A stretch of 19,175 nucleotides of DNA, from the NCBI GenBank assembly GCA_049587715.1, contig JBAVEL010000061.1, positions 1-19,175 of the forward strand, written 5' to 3'. Of the stretch, positions 1-8,705 are shown piece after piece. The translations under genes and the position numbers were made by a program. The stretch's first letter is position 1. Every line of letters begins with the position of its first letter. The stretch comes from JBAVEL01 sp049587715 (GTDB lineage: Bacteria; Bacteroidota; Ignavibacteria; UBA10030; UBA6906). A model generated the notes under the pieces. The model had not been told where the DNA came from. It made no database searches and saw only the letters and a list, made by a program, of their open reading frames with translations.

Positions 1-764
1 ACGGGAGGCCGGACTCGGCGACGGTCCCGCCGGACACAGGCGCGGAGTTCCGGTTCCGCACCGTGCGGCAATCCGCGTTCGGCGTGGGTGAACGGCTCGT
101 CTTCGACGTGAACTACGGTTTTATCACGGCGGGCGAGGCGGTCATGAGCATTCCCTCCTATGACTCGGTGGCCGGGCGCCGCTGTTACCGGATCGAGTTT
201 TCGGTCAACTCCCTGCCGAGTTTCTCCTGGATCTACAGGGTGGAAGATCGCTATCTGACCTTTGTGGACGTGCAGGCCGTCGCGCCGCTTCGCTTCGAGC
301 AGCACATCCGGGAGGGTTCCTACCGGAGGGATTTTGTGGCCGAGTTCGACCAGGCCCGCAATGTGGCCCGTACAACCGAGGGGGAGTTTCCCATTCCCGC
401 CTACGTCCACGACATCATGTCGGCCTTCTACTTCGCACGGACCATAGACTTCTCCGGCTTCCGGCCGGGGGACGGGATCACCCTCTTCAATTTCTACAAG
501 GACAAGAGCCATGAGCTACGGGTGCGCTTCCTGGGGCGGCAGGAACTGGAGGTGGAGGCCGGCACGTTCCGCACGATTGTGGTGGAGCCCCTTGTGCGTG
601 AGGGAGGGCTCTTCAAGAGCGAAGGACGCATCGTGGTCTGGCTGAGCGACGACGAACGGAAGATACCCGTCCGGGTGAATACAAAGGTGCTGATCGGGTC
701 GATCGACACGGAACTGCGCGAGTACCGGGGTCTGGCGGGTCCGCTGGATGCCCGCATTCGATGA
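1..764 (+). CDS. DUF3108 domain-containing protein (5' end outside window)
   Basis: The reading frame is open from base 3 to the TGA at 762-764 with no stop upstream, so the gene starts before the window. A GTG at 63 is the first internal start-like codon, but the DUF3108 homology begins only a few residues after it, so a longer N-terminus (probably with a signal peptide) is likely. The protein begins with a GERLVFDVNYGFITAGEA-type segment and continues with a mostly beta pattern of alternating hydrophobic residues, as in DUF3108 proteins. That family is predicted to be periplasmic or outer-membrane associated and has no established biochemical function. No catalytic motif is visible. It is the first visible member of a long co-directional unit; the next gene starts 8 bases after its stop (ATG 773), or overlaps it if ATG 761 is used. 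Family assignment is fairly sure; role unknown. Confidence 0.8.
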   Translation, partial: GRPDSATVPPDTGAEFRFRTVRQSAFGVGERLVFDVNYGFITAGEAVMSIPSYDSVAGRRCYRIEFSVNSLPSFSWIYRVEDRYLTFVDVQAVAPLRFEQHIREGSYRRDFVAEFDQARNVARTTEGEFPIPAYVHDIMSAFYFARTIDFSGFRPGDGITLFNFYKDKSHELRVRFLGRQELEVEAGTFRTIVVEPLVREGGLFKSEGRIVVWLSDDERKIPVRVNTKVLIGSIDTELREYRGLAGPLDARIR

Positions 765-772
765 GGACGGCA

Positions 773-1720
773 ATGACATACCATATGCGTGCGGATCTCT
801 CGCGGGTCCGGACCATCTCGGTCCGGTCGCGCAGGAGCATGGTGCGGGTGGAGGGTTTTGCCCGCCCTTTTGACGGGGCCGGGGGAACCTTCGCCGCGTT
901 TGCCAGGAGCCTGCCGCGCTTCCTCGCGGCCCGGGACCTGCACACGCTGGTGGAGGATATCCGGCGGGCGCGCCGGACGCGAAAACCCGTGCTTGTGCTC
1001 ATGGGAGCCCATGTGGTGAAGGTGGGACTGAATCCCGTTCTGGTGGACCTTCTGAGGCGGAGGATCATCACGGCGGTGGCGATGAACAGCGCGGCGGCGA
1101 TTCACGACGTCGAGACGGCGCTCTGGGGGCGCACGTCCGAGGACGTGGCCGCCGGTCTGCGGACCGGCCGGTTCGGGATGGCGCGGGAAACGGCGGAGTT
1201 CATCAACTCCACGCTCCGGGAGGCGGTCGCCACCGACCTGGGATACGGGGAAGCGCTGGGCATGCGCCTGCTGGCCGAACGGGCTCCGCGGGCCGATCGG
1301 AGCATCCTCGCCGTGTGCTGCCGCCTGCGTGTCCCCCTCACCGTTCATGCAGCCATCGGGACCGACACGATCCACCAGCAGCCCAGTATGGACGGCGCCG
1401 CGACGGGCGAAATGACATTCCGGGATTTCCGCTCTCTGGCGCACACCTGCGGGGGCCTGACGGGGGGCGGGGTGGTGCTGAACATCGGTTCGGCCGTCAT
1501 CCTTCCGGAGGTCTTTCTCAAGGCCCTGACCGTGGCAAGGAACCTGGGCTCCCCTGCGAGGGGTTTTACGACGGCGGTGTTCGACATGCTGCAGCACTAC
1601 CGCCCCCACATGAACGTGCAGGCCCGCCCCACCCAGGACGGCGGGAGGGGATTCTACTTCACGGGACACCACGAGATCATGATCCCGTTGCTGGCGGCAA
1701 TGATCACCGCGCGCAGGTGA
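773..1720 (+). CDS. deoxyhypusine-synthase-like protein (uncharacterised bacterial branch)
   Basis: About 315 residues. Glycine-rich conserved blocks resemble bacterial proteins often annotated as deoxyhypusine synthase-like: GAHVVKVGLNPVL, AMNSAAAIHDVE, TSEDVAAGL, GRFGMARET, a VHAAIGTDTIH segment, LNIGSAVILPEVFLKA and a C-terminal TGHHEIMIPLLAA. These look like nucleotide-binding Rossmann-type loops. I do not see the SWGK-type catalytic lysine motif of true deoxyhypusine synthase, and bacteria lack eIF5A, so eIF5A modification is not expected and the substrate is unknown. ATG 773 is chosen because GAGGA at 763-767 lies 5 bases upstream; ATG 761, overlapping the previous stop, is the alternative. 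The gene sits between the DUF3108 gene and a CPBP protease gene, 7 bases before the latter. The family call comes from remembered motifs and is moderate. Confidence 0.6.
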   Translation: MTYHMRADLSRVRTISVRSRRSMVRVEGFARPFDGAGGTFAAFARSLPRFLAARDLHTLVEDIRRARRTRKPVLVLMGAHVVKVGLNPVLVDLLRRRIITAVAMNSAAAIHDVETALWGRTSEDVAAGLRTGRFGMARETAEFINSTLREAVATDLGYGEALGMRLLAERAPRADRSILAVCCRLRVPLTVHAAIGTDTIHQQPSMDGAATGEMTFRDFRSLAHTCGGLTGGGVVLNIGSAVILPEVFLKALTVARNLGSPARGFTTAVFDMLQHYRPHMNVQARPTQDGGRGFYFTGHHEIMIPLLAAMITARR

Positions 1721-1727
1721 GGGCCCC

Positions 1728-2642
1728 ATGGCGGACGCTCCCCCGGTATTCCCCCTCTCCCCGTCGTCCCTCCCCTGGATCCGCCGGCTGGGTCCCGGCG
1801 GCTTTGTCGCCGTGGCCCTCGCCACGGTCTTTTTGCTCTATCAGATCGTGGGGGGGATCCTGACGTGGCTGTTGTTCGATGCCCGCGTGACGGAGGAGAA
1901 CGTCCAGGCGGTGCGTGCGGCGACCCTGGTCAGCCAGGGGGTCTTTCTCCTGCTTCCCACCCTTCTGCTGGTGCGGGCGAGGGAGGGGAACGCCCGCCGC
2001 CTAATCCGGATGCGGGGGGCGGATCCCCGGCATGTTCTGATGCTGGGTGTGGCGGTGCTGGCCCTGCAGCAGGTTGCGCAGAGCTACATGGCGCTGCAGG
2101 ATCTCATCCCCGTCCCTCCGCTGCTGGAAGAGCTGCTGCGGGAGATCCGGCGTGCGGTGGAGGAAACGTACCGTCTCCTTGTCACGGCGCATTCCCTTCC
2201 TGAGTTTCTCTTTGTGGTGCTGGTTGTGGCGCTCACCCCGGCGCTCTGCGAAGAACTCCTCTTCCGCGGGCTGGTGCAGGGGACGCTCGAGATCCGTCGT
2301 CCGGGCATGTCCGGTCCCGTCATCGCGGGGATCCTGTTCGCCCTCTTCCATCTGAACCCGTTTGCCCTGGTGCCGCTCTGTGCCCTGGGTGTGTTCTTTG
2401 GGTATGCGGTGCACAGGACGGGATCGGTGCTTCCTGCCGTCTTCGCGCATTTTCTGAACAACTTCCTCGCCTGCGCGGCCGTGTACGTCGGCCTGGATGA
2501 GGGCTTTCTCGCCCTCGCCCCTGGAGGAGATCCACCGGTGGTGCTCCTGGCCGGGAACGCACTCCTGTTCGGAGGCGTCTTTGCGTGGGCGGCGTATCTG
2601 TTCACGCGGGCGACCGCCCCGGCCCGGGAGACGGCCCCGTGA
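1728..2642 (+). CDS. CPBP-family intramembrane glutamic endopeptidase (CAAX protease/bacteriocin-processing type)
   Basis: 304 residues, strongly hydrophobic, with several predicted membrane helices. The three CPBP/Abi motifs are in order: EELLFRG (E175, E176, R180), a helix ending FALFHLNP (H208), and AHFLNN (H241). In characterised relatives (Rce1, MmRce1) the paired glutamates and the histidines form the intramembrane active site. Known bacterial members act in prenyl-protein-like cleavage, bacteriocin immunity or signalling, but the substrate here cannot be told. Its ATG lies 7 bases after the previous stop with AGGG just upstream. The 3' end (TGA 2640-2642) overlaps the GTG start of cdsA at 2639, so coupled expression with lipid synthesis is likely. 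The family is secure, the function is not. Confidence 0.88.
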   Translation: MADAPPVFPLSPSSLPWIRRLGPGGFVAVALATVFLLYQIVGGILTWLLFDARVTEENVQAVRAATLVSQGVFLLLPTLLLVRAREGNARRLIRMRGADPRHVLMLGVAVLALQQVAQSYMALQDLIPVPPLLEELLREIRRAVEETYRLLVTAHSLPEFLFVVLVVALTPALCEELLFRGLVQGTLEIRRPGMSGPVIAGILFALFHLNPFALVPLCALGVFFGYAVHRTGSVLPAVFAHFLNNFLACAAVYVGLDEGFLALAPGGDPPVVLLAGNALLFGGVFAWAAYLFTRATAPARETAP

Positions 2643-3595
2643 CGAACCTTGCAACCCGGTCCCTGGTGGCTCTGGCAGGAATACCCCTCCTGGTGGCCGC
2701 AGGCCTGGCGGGCGGCTTCTGGTTTCTCGGACTGGTTCTGTTGCTGTCCGGCGTCTCGCTGGGGGAGTTCTACGGGCTGGCGCGCGCGCGCGGGACCTTC
2801 CCCCAGATCCCGGTCGGGATTGCCGCGGGGGCGCTCATCGTCTGCTCCTTCGCCCACGGCAGAATCCGCTCCCTCGTGGTGCCGGCGTGCGCGGCGGCGG
2901 GAGTGCACCTGCCCACGCCGTCCCTCTCGCAGACCCTGCTGATCCTGCTGCTCGCCTTCGTTCTCTTTGTGCTGGTCGTGGAGCTATTCAGAGACCGCCC
3001 CGCTCCTCTCCGGAATATCGGGGTCACGCTGTTCGGGGTCCTGTATGTCTCCCTCTTTTTCGGTTCGCTCGTGGGGCTCAGGGAGATCTTCAACCCTTCC
3101 GATTTCCCCGTGTACAGGTACTTCGGCATGCGGACCATTGCCGCGCCCGCCGGCGTTGCGGAGACGATTCACCGCTGGGGGGGCGGCACCGTGGTCTCCC
3201 TGATGGTCTCCGTCTGGCTGTGTGACACCGCGGCGTACGCCGTGGGAACGCGCTGGGGGAAGCGGCCTCTTCTCCCGAGGGTCAGCCCCCGGAAGAGCTG
3301 GGAGGGTGCCATTGCCGGGTTTGCGGCGGCCGTCTCGACGTTCACGGTTGCCGGCGCCCTCTGGCTTCCATATCTGTCCCCCCCGACGGCTGTCCTCTGC
3401 GGTGCCCTCGTGGGGATCTTCGGGCAGGTCGGCGACATGGTGGAATCCCTCCTGAAGAGGGACGCCGGGGTGAAGGACTCCTCGGGGCTGATCCCGGGGC
3501 ACGGCGGTGTCCTGGACCGGTTTGACAGTCTGGCGTTTACGGCCCCCGTGTTCTTCCTCCTGTTTGATTTTGTTCTCTTCTCGATACCCCTATGA
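2639..3595 (+). CDS. cdsA: phosphatidate cytidylyltransferase (CDP-diglyceride synthase)
   Basis: 318 residues. CdsA makes CDP-diacylglycerol from phosphatidate and CTP at the inner membrane, the precursor of all phospholipids. The N-terminus (TRSLVALAGIPLLVAAGLAGG) and several later segments are membrane helices. The C-terminus carries the CdsA signature: K-R followed by GVKDSSGLIPGHGG and a D-R-F-D-S end (acidic residues bind divalent metal and CTP). A PRKSWEG segment, also typical of CdsA, lies before it. The start is taken as GTG 2639, which overlaps the TGA of the CPBP gene; the frame is open further upstream, but those codons lie inside that gene and add non-conserved, non-hydrophobic sequence. 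Length fits the usual 270-320 residues. The stop at 3593-3595 overlaps the rimO ATG at 3592. Confidence 0.93.
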   Translation: MTNLATRSLVALAGIPLLVAAGLAGGFWFLGLVLLLSGVSLGEFYGLARARGTFPQIPVGIAAGALIVCSFAHGRIRSLVVPACAAAGVHLPTPSLSQTLLILLLAFVLFVLVVELFRDRPAPLRNIGVTLFGVLYVSLFFGSLVGLREIFNPSDFPVYRYFGMRTIAAPAGVAETIHRWGGGTVVSLMVSVWLCDTAAYAVGTRWGKRPLLPRVSPRKSWEGAIAGFAAAVSTFTVAGALWLPYLSPPTAVLCGALVGIFGQVGDMVESLLKRDAGVKDSSGLIPGHGGVLDRFDSLAFTAPVFFLLFDFVLFSIPL

Positions 3596-4932
3596 AACGG
3601 CGGGCGGGTCCGCCTGTGGTCCACGTCATCACGCTCGGTTGTCCGAAGAACGTGGTGGACTCCGAGAAGCTGCTGGCGCAGTTGTCCCTGAACGGCATCC
3701 GGACCACGCCCGCAGTGGAGGAAGCGGATGTTGCCGTCGTCAACACCTGCGGGTTCATCACGGCGGCGCGCCAGGAGTCCATTGACGTTCTCATCGGACA
3801 GGTGCGGCGCAAGGAGGCGGGGCATCTGGAGCGCGTGTTCGCCGTGGGATGTCTGCCCGAACTCCATCGGAGCGCACTCCAGGAAGCGATCCCCGAGGTG
3901 GATGGGTGGTTCGGCGCGCAGGACATGGCCGGGCTCCTCCGCGCCCTGGGCGGGGAGTTGCGGCGCAACGGGTGCTGCGCACGAGTCCTGACGACCCCTC
4001 CCCACACGGCCTATCTGAAGATCGGGGATGGATGCGACCGGCGGTGTTCCTTCTGCACGATACCGGCGATCCGCGGGCCCCTGGCCAGCAGGGCCGAGGG
4101 GGAAGTCCTCCGGGAAGCCCGGGGCCTTGTTGCGGGCGGCGTGCGGGAGCTCGTCCTCGTTGCCCAGGACACGACCTCCTACGGAAGGGACCGGGGGGGA
4201 CGCCCTCTCCTTGCCGGGCTCCTGGAGCGGATCGCCCTGCTGGATGGTCTCCTCTGGGTGCGCGTGCTCTATGGGTATCCCGCGGGCTTCCCCGAGGGGG
4301 TTCTGAGGGTCCTGGGCGGTCACCCCTCCCTGTTCCCCTATCTGGACATCCCCCTCCAGCATGCCGCGGATTCCGTGCTGAGGTCCATGCGCAGGGGGAT
4401 TTCCGAGGCGGGGATCCGCCGTCTCCTGGACCGCATCCGGGAGCGGGCTCCCGGCATCACCCTCCGGACCACCCTGATGGTCGGATACCCCGCCGAGGGA
4501 CCGCGGGAATTCCGGATCCTGGAGCGGTTCGTGGAACGGGAGCGGTTCGACCGGCTCGGGGTCTTCGTCTATTCGGCGGAGGAGGGGACACAGGCCCGGG
4601 CTCTGGGGGATCCCGTCCCGCCGGCGGAGAAGGAGCGGAGGCGGGAGGTCCTGATGGAGATGCAGCGGGAGATCTCGCTGGGGAAGAACGAAGCCCTGGT
4701 GGGGACGGTCCAGAAGGTCCTGGTGGATCGGAAGGAGGGAACCATGTTTGCCGGGAGAACCCGGGAGGACGCCCCCGAGATCGACAACGAGGTATATGTC
4801 CGGAGCAGCCGCGCTCTCGCGATCGGGGCGATCTGTGATGTTGCAATTGAAGGTGCTTCTGAGTACGATATGTACGGCCGGGCGACGCGCAGGAAGAACT
4901 CCCGCCCGTCGCCCGCCGGGGAGCCTGCGTGA
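3592..4932 (+). CDS. rimO: ribosomal protein uS12 methylthiotransferase RimO
   Basis: 446 residues, the normal RimO length. RimO is a cytoplasmic radical-SAM enzyme with two 4Fe-4S clusters that methylthiolates an aspartate of ribosomal protein S12. The N-terminal UPF0004 domain supplies three cluster cysteines: C17 (LGCPKN), C53 (NTCGF) and C87 (AVGCLPE). The radical-SAM CxxxCxxC motif is C148, C152, C155 (GDGCDRRCSFC). The DIPLQH segment in the barrel and a C-terminal TRAM domain (about residues 365-430, ending DMYGRA) complete the architecture. LGCPKN, IPAIRGP and the TRAM ending fit RimO better than the tRNA enzymes MiaB or MtaB. No Shine-Dalgarno is visible before ATG 3592; it overlaps the cdsA stop, so translation is probably coupled. 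The stop overlaps the next GTG at 4929. Confidence 0.95.
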   Translation: MKRRAGPPVVHVITLGCPKNVVDSEKLLAQLSLNGIRTTPAVEEADVAVVNTCGFITAARQESIDVLIGQVRRKEAGHLERVFAVGCLPELHRSALQEAIPEVDGWFGAQDMAGLLRALGGELRRNGCCARVLTTPPHTAYLKIGDGCDRRCSFCTIPAIRGPLASRAEGEVLREARGLVAGGVRELVLVAQDTTSYGRDRGGRPLLAGLLERIALLDGLLWVRVLYGYPAGFPEGVLRVLGGHPSLFPYLDIPLQHAADSVLRSMRRGISEAGIRRLLDRIRERAPGITLRTTLMVGYPAEGPREFRILERFVERERFDRLGVFVYSAEEGTQARALGDPVPPAEKERRREVLMEMQREISLGKNEALVGTVQKVLVDRKEGTMFAGRTREDAPEIDNEVYVRSSRALAIGAICDVAIEGASEYDMYGRATRRKNSRPSPAGEPA

Positions 4933-6269
4933 GCCGGCTCCGTGGTCCCGCCCTTCGGAACGGTGCCATGACTCTGCGAGCGCGTGTGCTTGTCCTTCTT
5001 TTTGCTGCGGGACTCGCTCCGGGCGGCGCGCATGCTCAGGACCGGACGGCCCCGCCCATCGTCTTCGGTTCTCCTGATCCGTACTTCGTGGATGTGCTCG
5101 GTTTCGCCGCCCTGCATCCGGGCCCCACACGGGTGGATGTCTTTGTCCAGGTTCCCTGCGAACGGTTGAGTTTCGTGCGGACCGAGGAGGGATACAGGGC
5201 CTCCTACGAGCTTACGATCACCCTCCAGGACTCCGCGGGATCCCTCGTCGCCGAACGGACCTGGACGGAGGAAGTCAGAGTCCCCACCTTCGACCGGACG
5301 GCCTCGTCCCAGTCCTCCAGCCTGACGCAGCGCTCCTTTGATGTCGCGGGAGGAATCTACACGGTGACCACCGTTGTCCGGGATCAGGAGACGGACGTTC
5401 CCCAACAGATGACCCGCCGGATCCGGGTGCGGGGTTTTCCCCCGGGGGAGACGGCCTTGAGCGATCTCATGCTCGTGGGCCGCCTTGCGGAGGCCGGGGG
5501 GCGGATGACGATCGTCCCGATCGTCTCCTCCAATGTGGGGTCCGTTTCCGGGGCCTTCCGTGTCTTCTGCGAGTTCTATCGCGGGCCCGGGTCCGATTCC
5601 GTGCGGTTTGTCGTCTCGCTGCTCGACGGATCAGGGGCGATCGTGCAGGAGACGGAAACGCTCGCGGTCATGCTCCCGGGGAGGAATCCGGTGTTCCTCC
5701 GTGTGGAGCAGGAGACCCTGACCCCGGGGGAATACTCCCTGCGGGTCCGGGCGTTCGCACATCCCCCGGGAGACGGTCTTCCCGCGGCCGCCTCGGGAAG
5801 GCCCTTCGTCGTCCGCTGGAACTGGCTTCCGGCTTCCGCACCCGATCTGGACCGCGCCATCGAGCAGATTCAATACATCGCCCGGGAGGAGGACTATGAC
5901 CGCATCCGGAACGCCCCCACGGCGGAGGAACGCCAGCGGCTCTTCCTGGACTTCTGGCGTGCCCGCGACCCCAATCCGGGGACCCCGCGCAACGAGAAGA
6001 TGGAGGAGCACTACGCCAGGGTGGCGTATGCCAACAAGCACTTCCGTCACTACCGGGAGGGATGGCGGACGGATATGGGAATGGTCTACATCGTCTTTGG
6101 CGCTCCCAGCAACATCGACCGGCATCCCTTTGACATGGATGCGAAACCCTACGAAGTGTGGTCCTACTACGACATGAACCAGCAGTTCGTCTTCGTGGAC
6201 CAGACCGGCTTCGGCGACTACCGGCTCCTCACGCCGATCTGGGAGGTCTGGCAGAGGGCGCGGAAGTAG
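4929..6269 (+). CDS. GWxTD domain-containing secreted protein
   Basis: 446 residues from GTG 4929, or 433 from ATG 4968. The GTG overlaps the rimO stop and has GGGGAG 6 bases upstream; the ATG gives a cleaner signal peptide (TLRARVLVLLFAAGLAPGGAHAQ, cleavage after AHA-Q), so both starts are plausible. The middle (about residues 30-290) is beta-rich with no recognised catalytic motif. The C-terminal ~150 residues form the GWxTD domain: FWRARDPNPGTPRNE, then YREGWRTDMGMVYIVFGAPS with the name-giving G-W-R-T-D, then YEVWSYY and a FVDQTGFGDYRLL end. The domain is known mainly from FCB-group genomes and its biochemical function is not established. Position directly before a BamA-like gene suggests an envelope or export-related role, which is inference. 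Confidence 0.88.
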   Translation: MSRLRGPALRNGAMTLRARVLVLLFAAGLAPGGAHAQDRTAPPIVFGSPDPYFVDVLGFAALHPGPTRVDVFVQVPCERLSFVRTEEGYRASYELTITLQDSAGSLVAERTWTEEVRVPTFDRTASSQSSSLTQRSFDVAGGIYTVTTVVRDQETDVPQQMTRRIRVRGFPPGETALSDLMLVGRLAEAGGRMTIVPIVSSNVGSVSGAFRVFCEFYRGPGSDSVRFVVSLLDGSGAIVQETETLAVMLPGRNPVFLRVEQETLTPGEYSLRVRAFAHPPGDGLPAAASGRPFVVRWNWLPASAPDLDRAIEQIQYIAREEDYDRIRNAPTAEERQRLFLDFWRARDPNPGTPRNEKMEEHYARVAYANKHFRHYREGWRTDMGMVYIVFGAPSNIDRHPFDMDAKPYEVWSYYDMNQQFVFVDQTGFGDYRLLTPIWEVWQRARK

Positions 6270-6280
6270 GCGGTTCCTCC

Positions 6281-8062
6281 GTGCCTGCGCCTTGCTCCGG
6301 ATGGGGCGTCTCCGCCCGTGTCCTGGTTCTGATCCTCGCCTTCTTCCCCCATCTGCAGGCCGCCGGGGGAGGGGAGCGGGTGGACGGGGTCTCCGTTTCC
6401 GGGAACCGGGCGGTGGGAACCGCCGAGATCCTGGGATGGATGAAGACGCGCCCCGGTGATTCCTTCTCGGGCTCCCTCCTGGATGCGGATCTGCGGGAGG
6501 TTGCATCGGCCTACCGCTCCCTGGGCTACCTGGCGGTGGGTGTGGGTCCCCCCGTCATCTCCCCGGGTTCCGACAGCTCCCGGATTTCCGTGCATGTGCC
6601 GGTGGTGGAGGGAAATCGCACCCTGGTGGGGCGGGTGCGGTTCCTCGGACAGGCGGCATTGCCGGAGGAGGCGCTGGAGGCGATCTGCGAAACGCGGGCC
6701 GGAAGGCCCCTTGTTCCCGAAGTTCTGGAACGGGACATGGAAGGCATTCTGGAGCAGTACGAACGGGAGGGCTATCCCTTTGCCGCCTGCGTCGTGGAGA
6801 GCATCGGCGTGGCGAGGGAGGATTCCGCCGGTGGGCTCGACCTCCTTCTCCGGTTGACGGAGGGCCCCCGGATCACGATCGATGAAGTGCGGGTGGAGGG
6901 GAATACCGGGACACAGCCGGAGGTGATTCTCCGGGAAGTGCGGTTCGGCCGGGGAGAGGCGTTTCACCCCGACAGGGTGGCTGCCTTCCGCGCCCGGCTG
7001 CTGCGGCTGCATATCTTCTCCGAGGTGGCGGAGCCCCGTCTGTATGTCCGGGGCGGGCGGGGAGGCCTGCTGCTCTCCGTGCGGGAAGGGGCCTCCAGCA
7101 CCTTCGACGGGGTGGTGGGATACGTTCCGGCGGGACCCCGCGGGGAACCGGCATACGCCACCGGCCTTGTGTCGCTCTCCATGCGCAATCTCTTCGGCAC
7201 GGGACGGGGCCTGGGCCTGCGCTGGCAGCGGGAGGACCGTCTCTCTCAGGAGATCGGCATCCGGTATACCGAGCCTTGGGTGTTCGGCCTGCCCGTCAAC
7301 CTCCAGGGGGCGTTCTCCCAGCGACGCCAGGACACAACATACGTCCGCCGGACCGTGGACGCGAAATGGGAACTCATGCTCTCGGAGAATCTCACGGTGA
7401 GCGGAATCCTGTCCACCGAAAGCGTCATCCCTTCGGATTCGGTGCCGCGGCGCATCGGGCGGAGCTCCACGCTTTTGGCAGGAGCCGAGCTGGCATACGA
7501 TACGAGGGATGATCCGGTGGGGCCATCGCACGGGGTGCGGTACAGAGCCGACTACCGCTACGGCACCAAGAGGGTGCAGGATCCCGTGCCCGGGTCCGCC
7601 CCGGGACCCTCTGCGGGATCCTCCGTCCGGAGATTCGGTATGGACTCCGACTTCTACGTGCCGGTGTTCCGCCGGCAGGTGGCGGCGTTCGGCCTCCATC
7701 TCCGGGATCTCCGGGGGGGGGACGGCGAGGAGAGCGACCTCTACCGCCTGGGGGGAACCCGCACGCTCCGCGGCTACAGGGAGAACGAGTTTGCCGCCTC
7801 GCGGGCCGCCTGGTCCAGCGCCGAATACCGCTTTGTGCTTGCACGACGGTCCTTCGTGTATGCCTTCCTGGACGCCGCCTATTTTCTCAGGCCGGCGGAT
7901 GTCCTGCTCGGGATTGGCCAGAAGGAATCGTGGAAGGCGGGCTACGGTCTCGGCCTGCAGGTCCAGACCGCTCTGGGAGTCATCGGGGTGAGTTTTGCCC
8001 TCGGCGAGGGGGATGCGTTCTCCGAGACGAAGGTGCACATAGGGCTGCTGAATGAGTTCTGA
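6281..8062 (+). CDS. BamA/TamA-family outer membrane protein (Omp85 superfamily)
   Basis: 593 residues from GTG 6281. The start gives a signal peptide (RVLVLILAFFPHLQAAGG); the frame stays open further upstream, but only by overlapping the GWxTD gene. Three POTRA-like modules follow, each opening with a V-x-V-x-G-N or similar strand: about residues 35-110 (VSVSGNRAVG), 112-190 (VRFLGQAAL) and 193-265 (VRVEGNTGT). The rest is an Omp85 beta-barrel with GGTRTLRGYRENEF, the conserved R-G-Y loop at about residues 497-499, and a C-terminal phenylalanine (LLNEF) as expected of outer-membrane proteins. Size and POTRA number are closer to TamA (about 577 aa) than to five-POTRA BamA (about 810 aa). Its role is insertion of proteins into the outer membrane. 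Whether it is the essential BamA or a paralogue cannot be settled. The Shine-Dalgarno is weak. Confidence 0.88.
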   Translation: MPAPCSGWGVSARVLVLILAFFPHLQAAGGGERVDGVSVSGNRAVGTAEILGWMKTRPGDSFSGSLLDADLREVASAYRSLGYLAVGVGPPVISPGSDSSRISVHVPVVEGNRTLVGRVRFLGQAALPEEALEAICETRAGRPLVPEVLERDMEGILEQYEREGYPFAACVVESIGVAREDSAGGLDLLLRLTEGPRITIDEVRVEGNTGTQPEVILREVRFGRGEAFHPDRVAAFRARLLRLHIFSEVAEPRLYVRGGRGGLLLSVREGASSTFDGVVGYVPAGPRGEPAYATGLVSLSMRNLFGTGRGLGLRWQREDRLSQEIGIRYTEPWVFGLPVNLQGAFSQRRQDTTYVRRTVDAKWELMLSENLTVSGILSTESVIPSDSVPRRIGRSSTLLAGAELAYDTRDDPVGPSHGVRYRADYRYGTKRVQDPVPGSAPGPSAGSSVRRFGMDSDFYVPVFRRQVAAFGLHLRDLRGGDGEESDLYRLGGTRTLRGYRENEFAASRAAWSSAEYRFVLARRSFVYAFLDAAYFLRPADVLLGIGQKESWKAGYGLGLQVQTALGVIGVSFALGEGDAFSETKVHIGLLNEF

Positions 8063-8705
8063 GGGCATGGGGCCCGCGTGCCCGGTGGAGGCGGCACCCG
8101 ATCCGGAGCGGGAGCTCCGCGGAAGGGGGGTGCGTCTTCTGGCGGGCGTGGATGAGGCGGGGAGGGGGCCCATGGCGGGGCCCGTGGTGGCTGCCGCGGT
8201 GGTGTTTCTTCCGGGAGTCCTGATCGCGGGCGTCCGGGATTCCAAATGCCTGGCCCCCGGGGTCCGGCACACCCTGTGCCGGCGGATCCTCCAGGAGGCG
8301 GCTGCCGTGGGTGTGGGGGTGGTGGATCACAGGGTCATCGACCGGATCAACATCCTGCAGGCCACCTTCAGGGCGATGCGCCTGGCCGTGGAGGCGCTGG
8401 GCCTCCGGCCCGACCACCTTCTGGTGGACGGGGACCGGTTCCCTCCCATGGGGATTCCCCATACCGCGGTCGTGAGGGGAGACGGGCGCTGCTTCTCCGT
8501 TGCCGCGGCGTCCATCGTGGCCAAGGTCACACGGGACGGAATCATGGCGGGGTATGACCGGCTCTTCCCCGGGTACGGGTTTATCCGGAATCGGGGGTAC
8601 GCGACCGCGGAGCACCGGACGGCGCTCCGGATGCTCGGGCGTTCCCCCATCCACCGGCGGAGTTTCATCCTGCACGCAGGGGAACCGGAAGGGGAAGCCG
8701 CGTGA
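8052..8705 (+). CDS. rnhB: ribonuclease HII
   Basis: 217 residues. RNase HII nicks RNA-DNA hybrids at single ribonucleotides and starts ribonucleotide excision repair in the cytoplasm. The N-terminal catalytic motif GVDEAGRGPMAGPVVAAAV carries the D-E pair. The next acidic residue is in LLVDGDRFP, and further conserved features are the SIVAKVTRD segment and YPGYGF/N-x-GY-like FPGYGFIRNRGYAT. The C-terminal H-R-R-S-F ending is typical. ATG 8052 overlaps the end of the BamA-like gene and has AGGG at 8041-8044, 7 bases upstream; ATG 8067 has worse spacing (the GAGGG is only 1 base away). The stop TGA 8703-8705 overlaps the GTG of the next gene. Linkage to cdsA and a bamA-like gene resembles the classical proteobacterial cluster. 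Confidence 0.95.
   Translation: MSSEGMGPACPVEAAPDPERELRGRGVRLLAGVDEAGRGPMAGPVVAAAVVFLPGVLIAGVRDSKCLAPGVRHTLCRRILQEAAAVGVGVVDHRVIDRINILQATFRAMRLAVEALGLRPDHLLVDGDRFPPMGIPHTAVVRGDGRCFSVAAASIVAKVTRDGIMAGYDRLFPGYGFIRNRGYATAEHRTALRMLGRSPIHRRSFILHAGEPEGEAA

Noticed and set aside
494..1825. Minus-strand open frame of 443 codons opposite the DHS-like gene
   Set aside because: No recognisable motif, low-complexity P/R/H-rich translation, and the + strand gene has clear conserved blocks.
3169..5130. Very long minus-strand open frame (653 codons) opposite cdsA and rimO
   Set aside because: It is antisense to two well-recognised genes, is rich in P/R/G/H as expected of a GC-rich shadow, and shows no domain motif.
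6218..8272. Minus-strand open frame of 684 codons opposite the BamA-like gene
   Set aside because: Same composition signature of an antisense shadow; the + strand frame has signal peptide, POTRA modules and the RGY motif.
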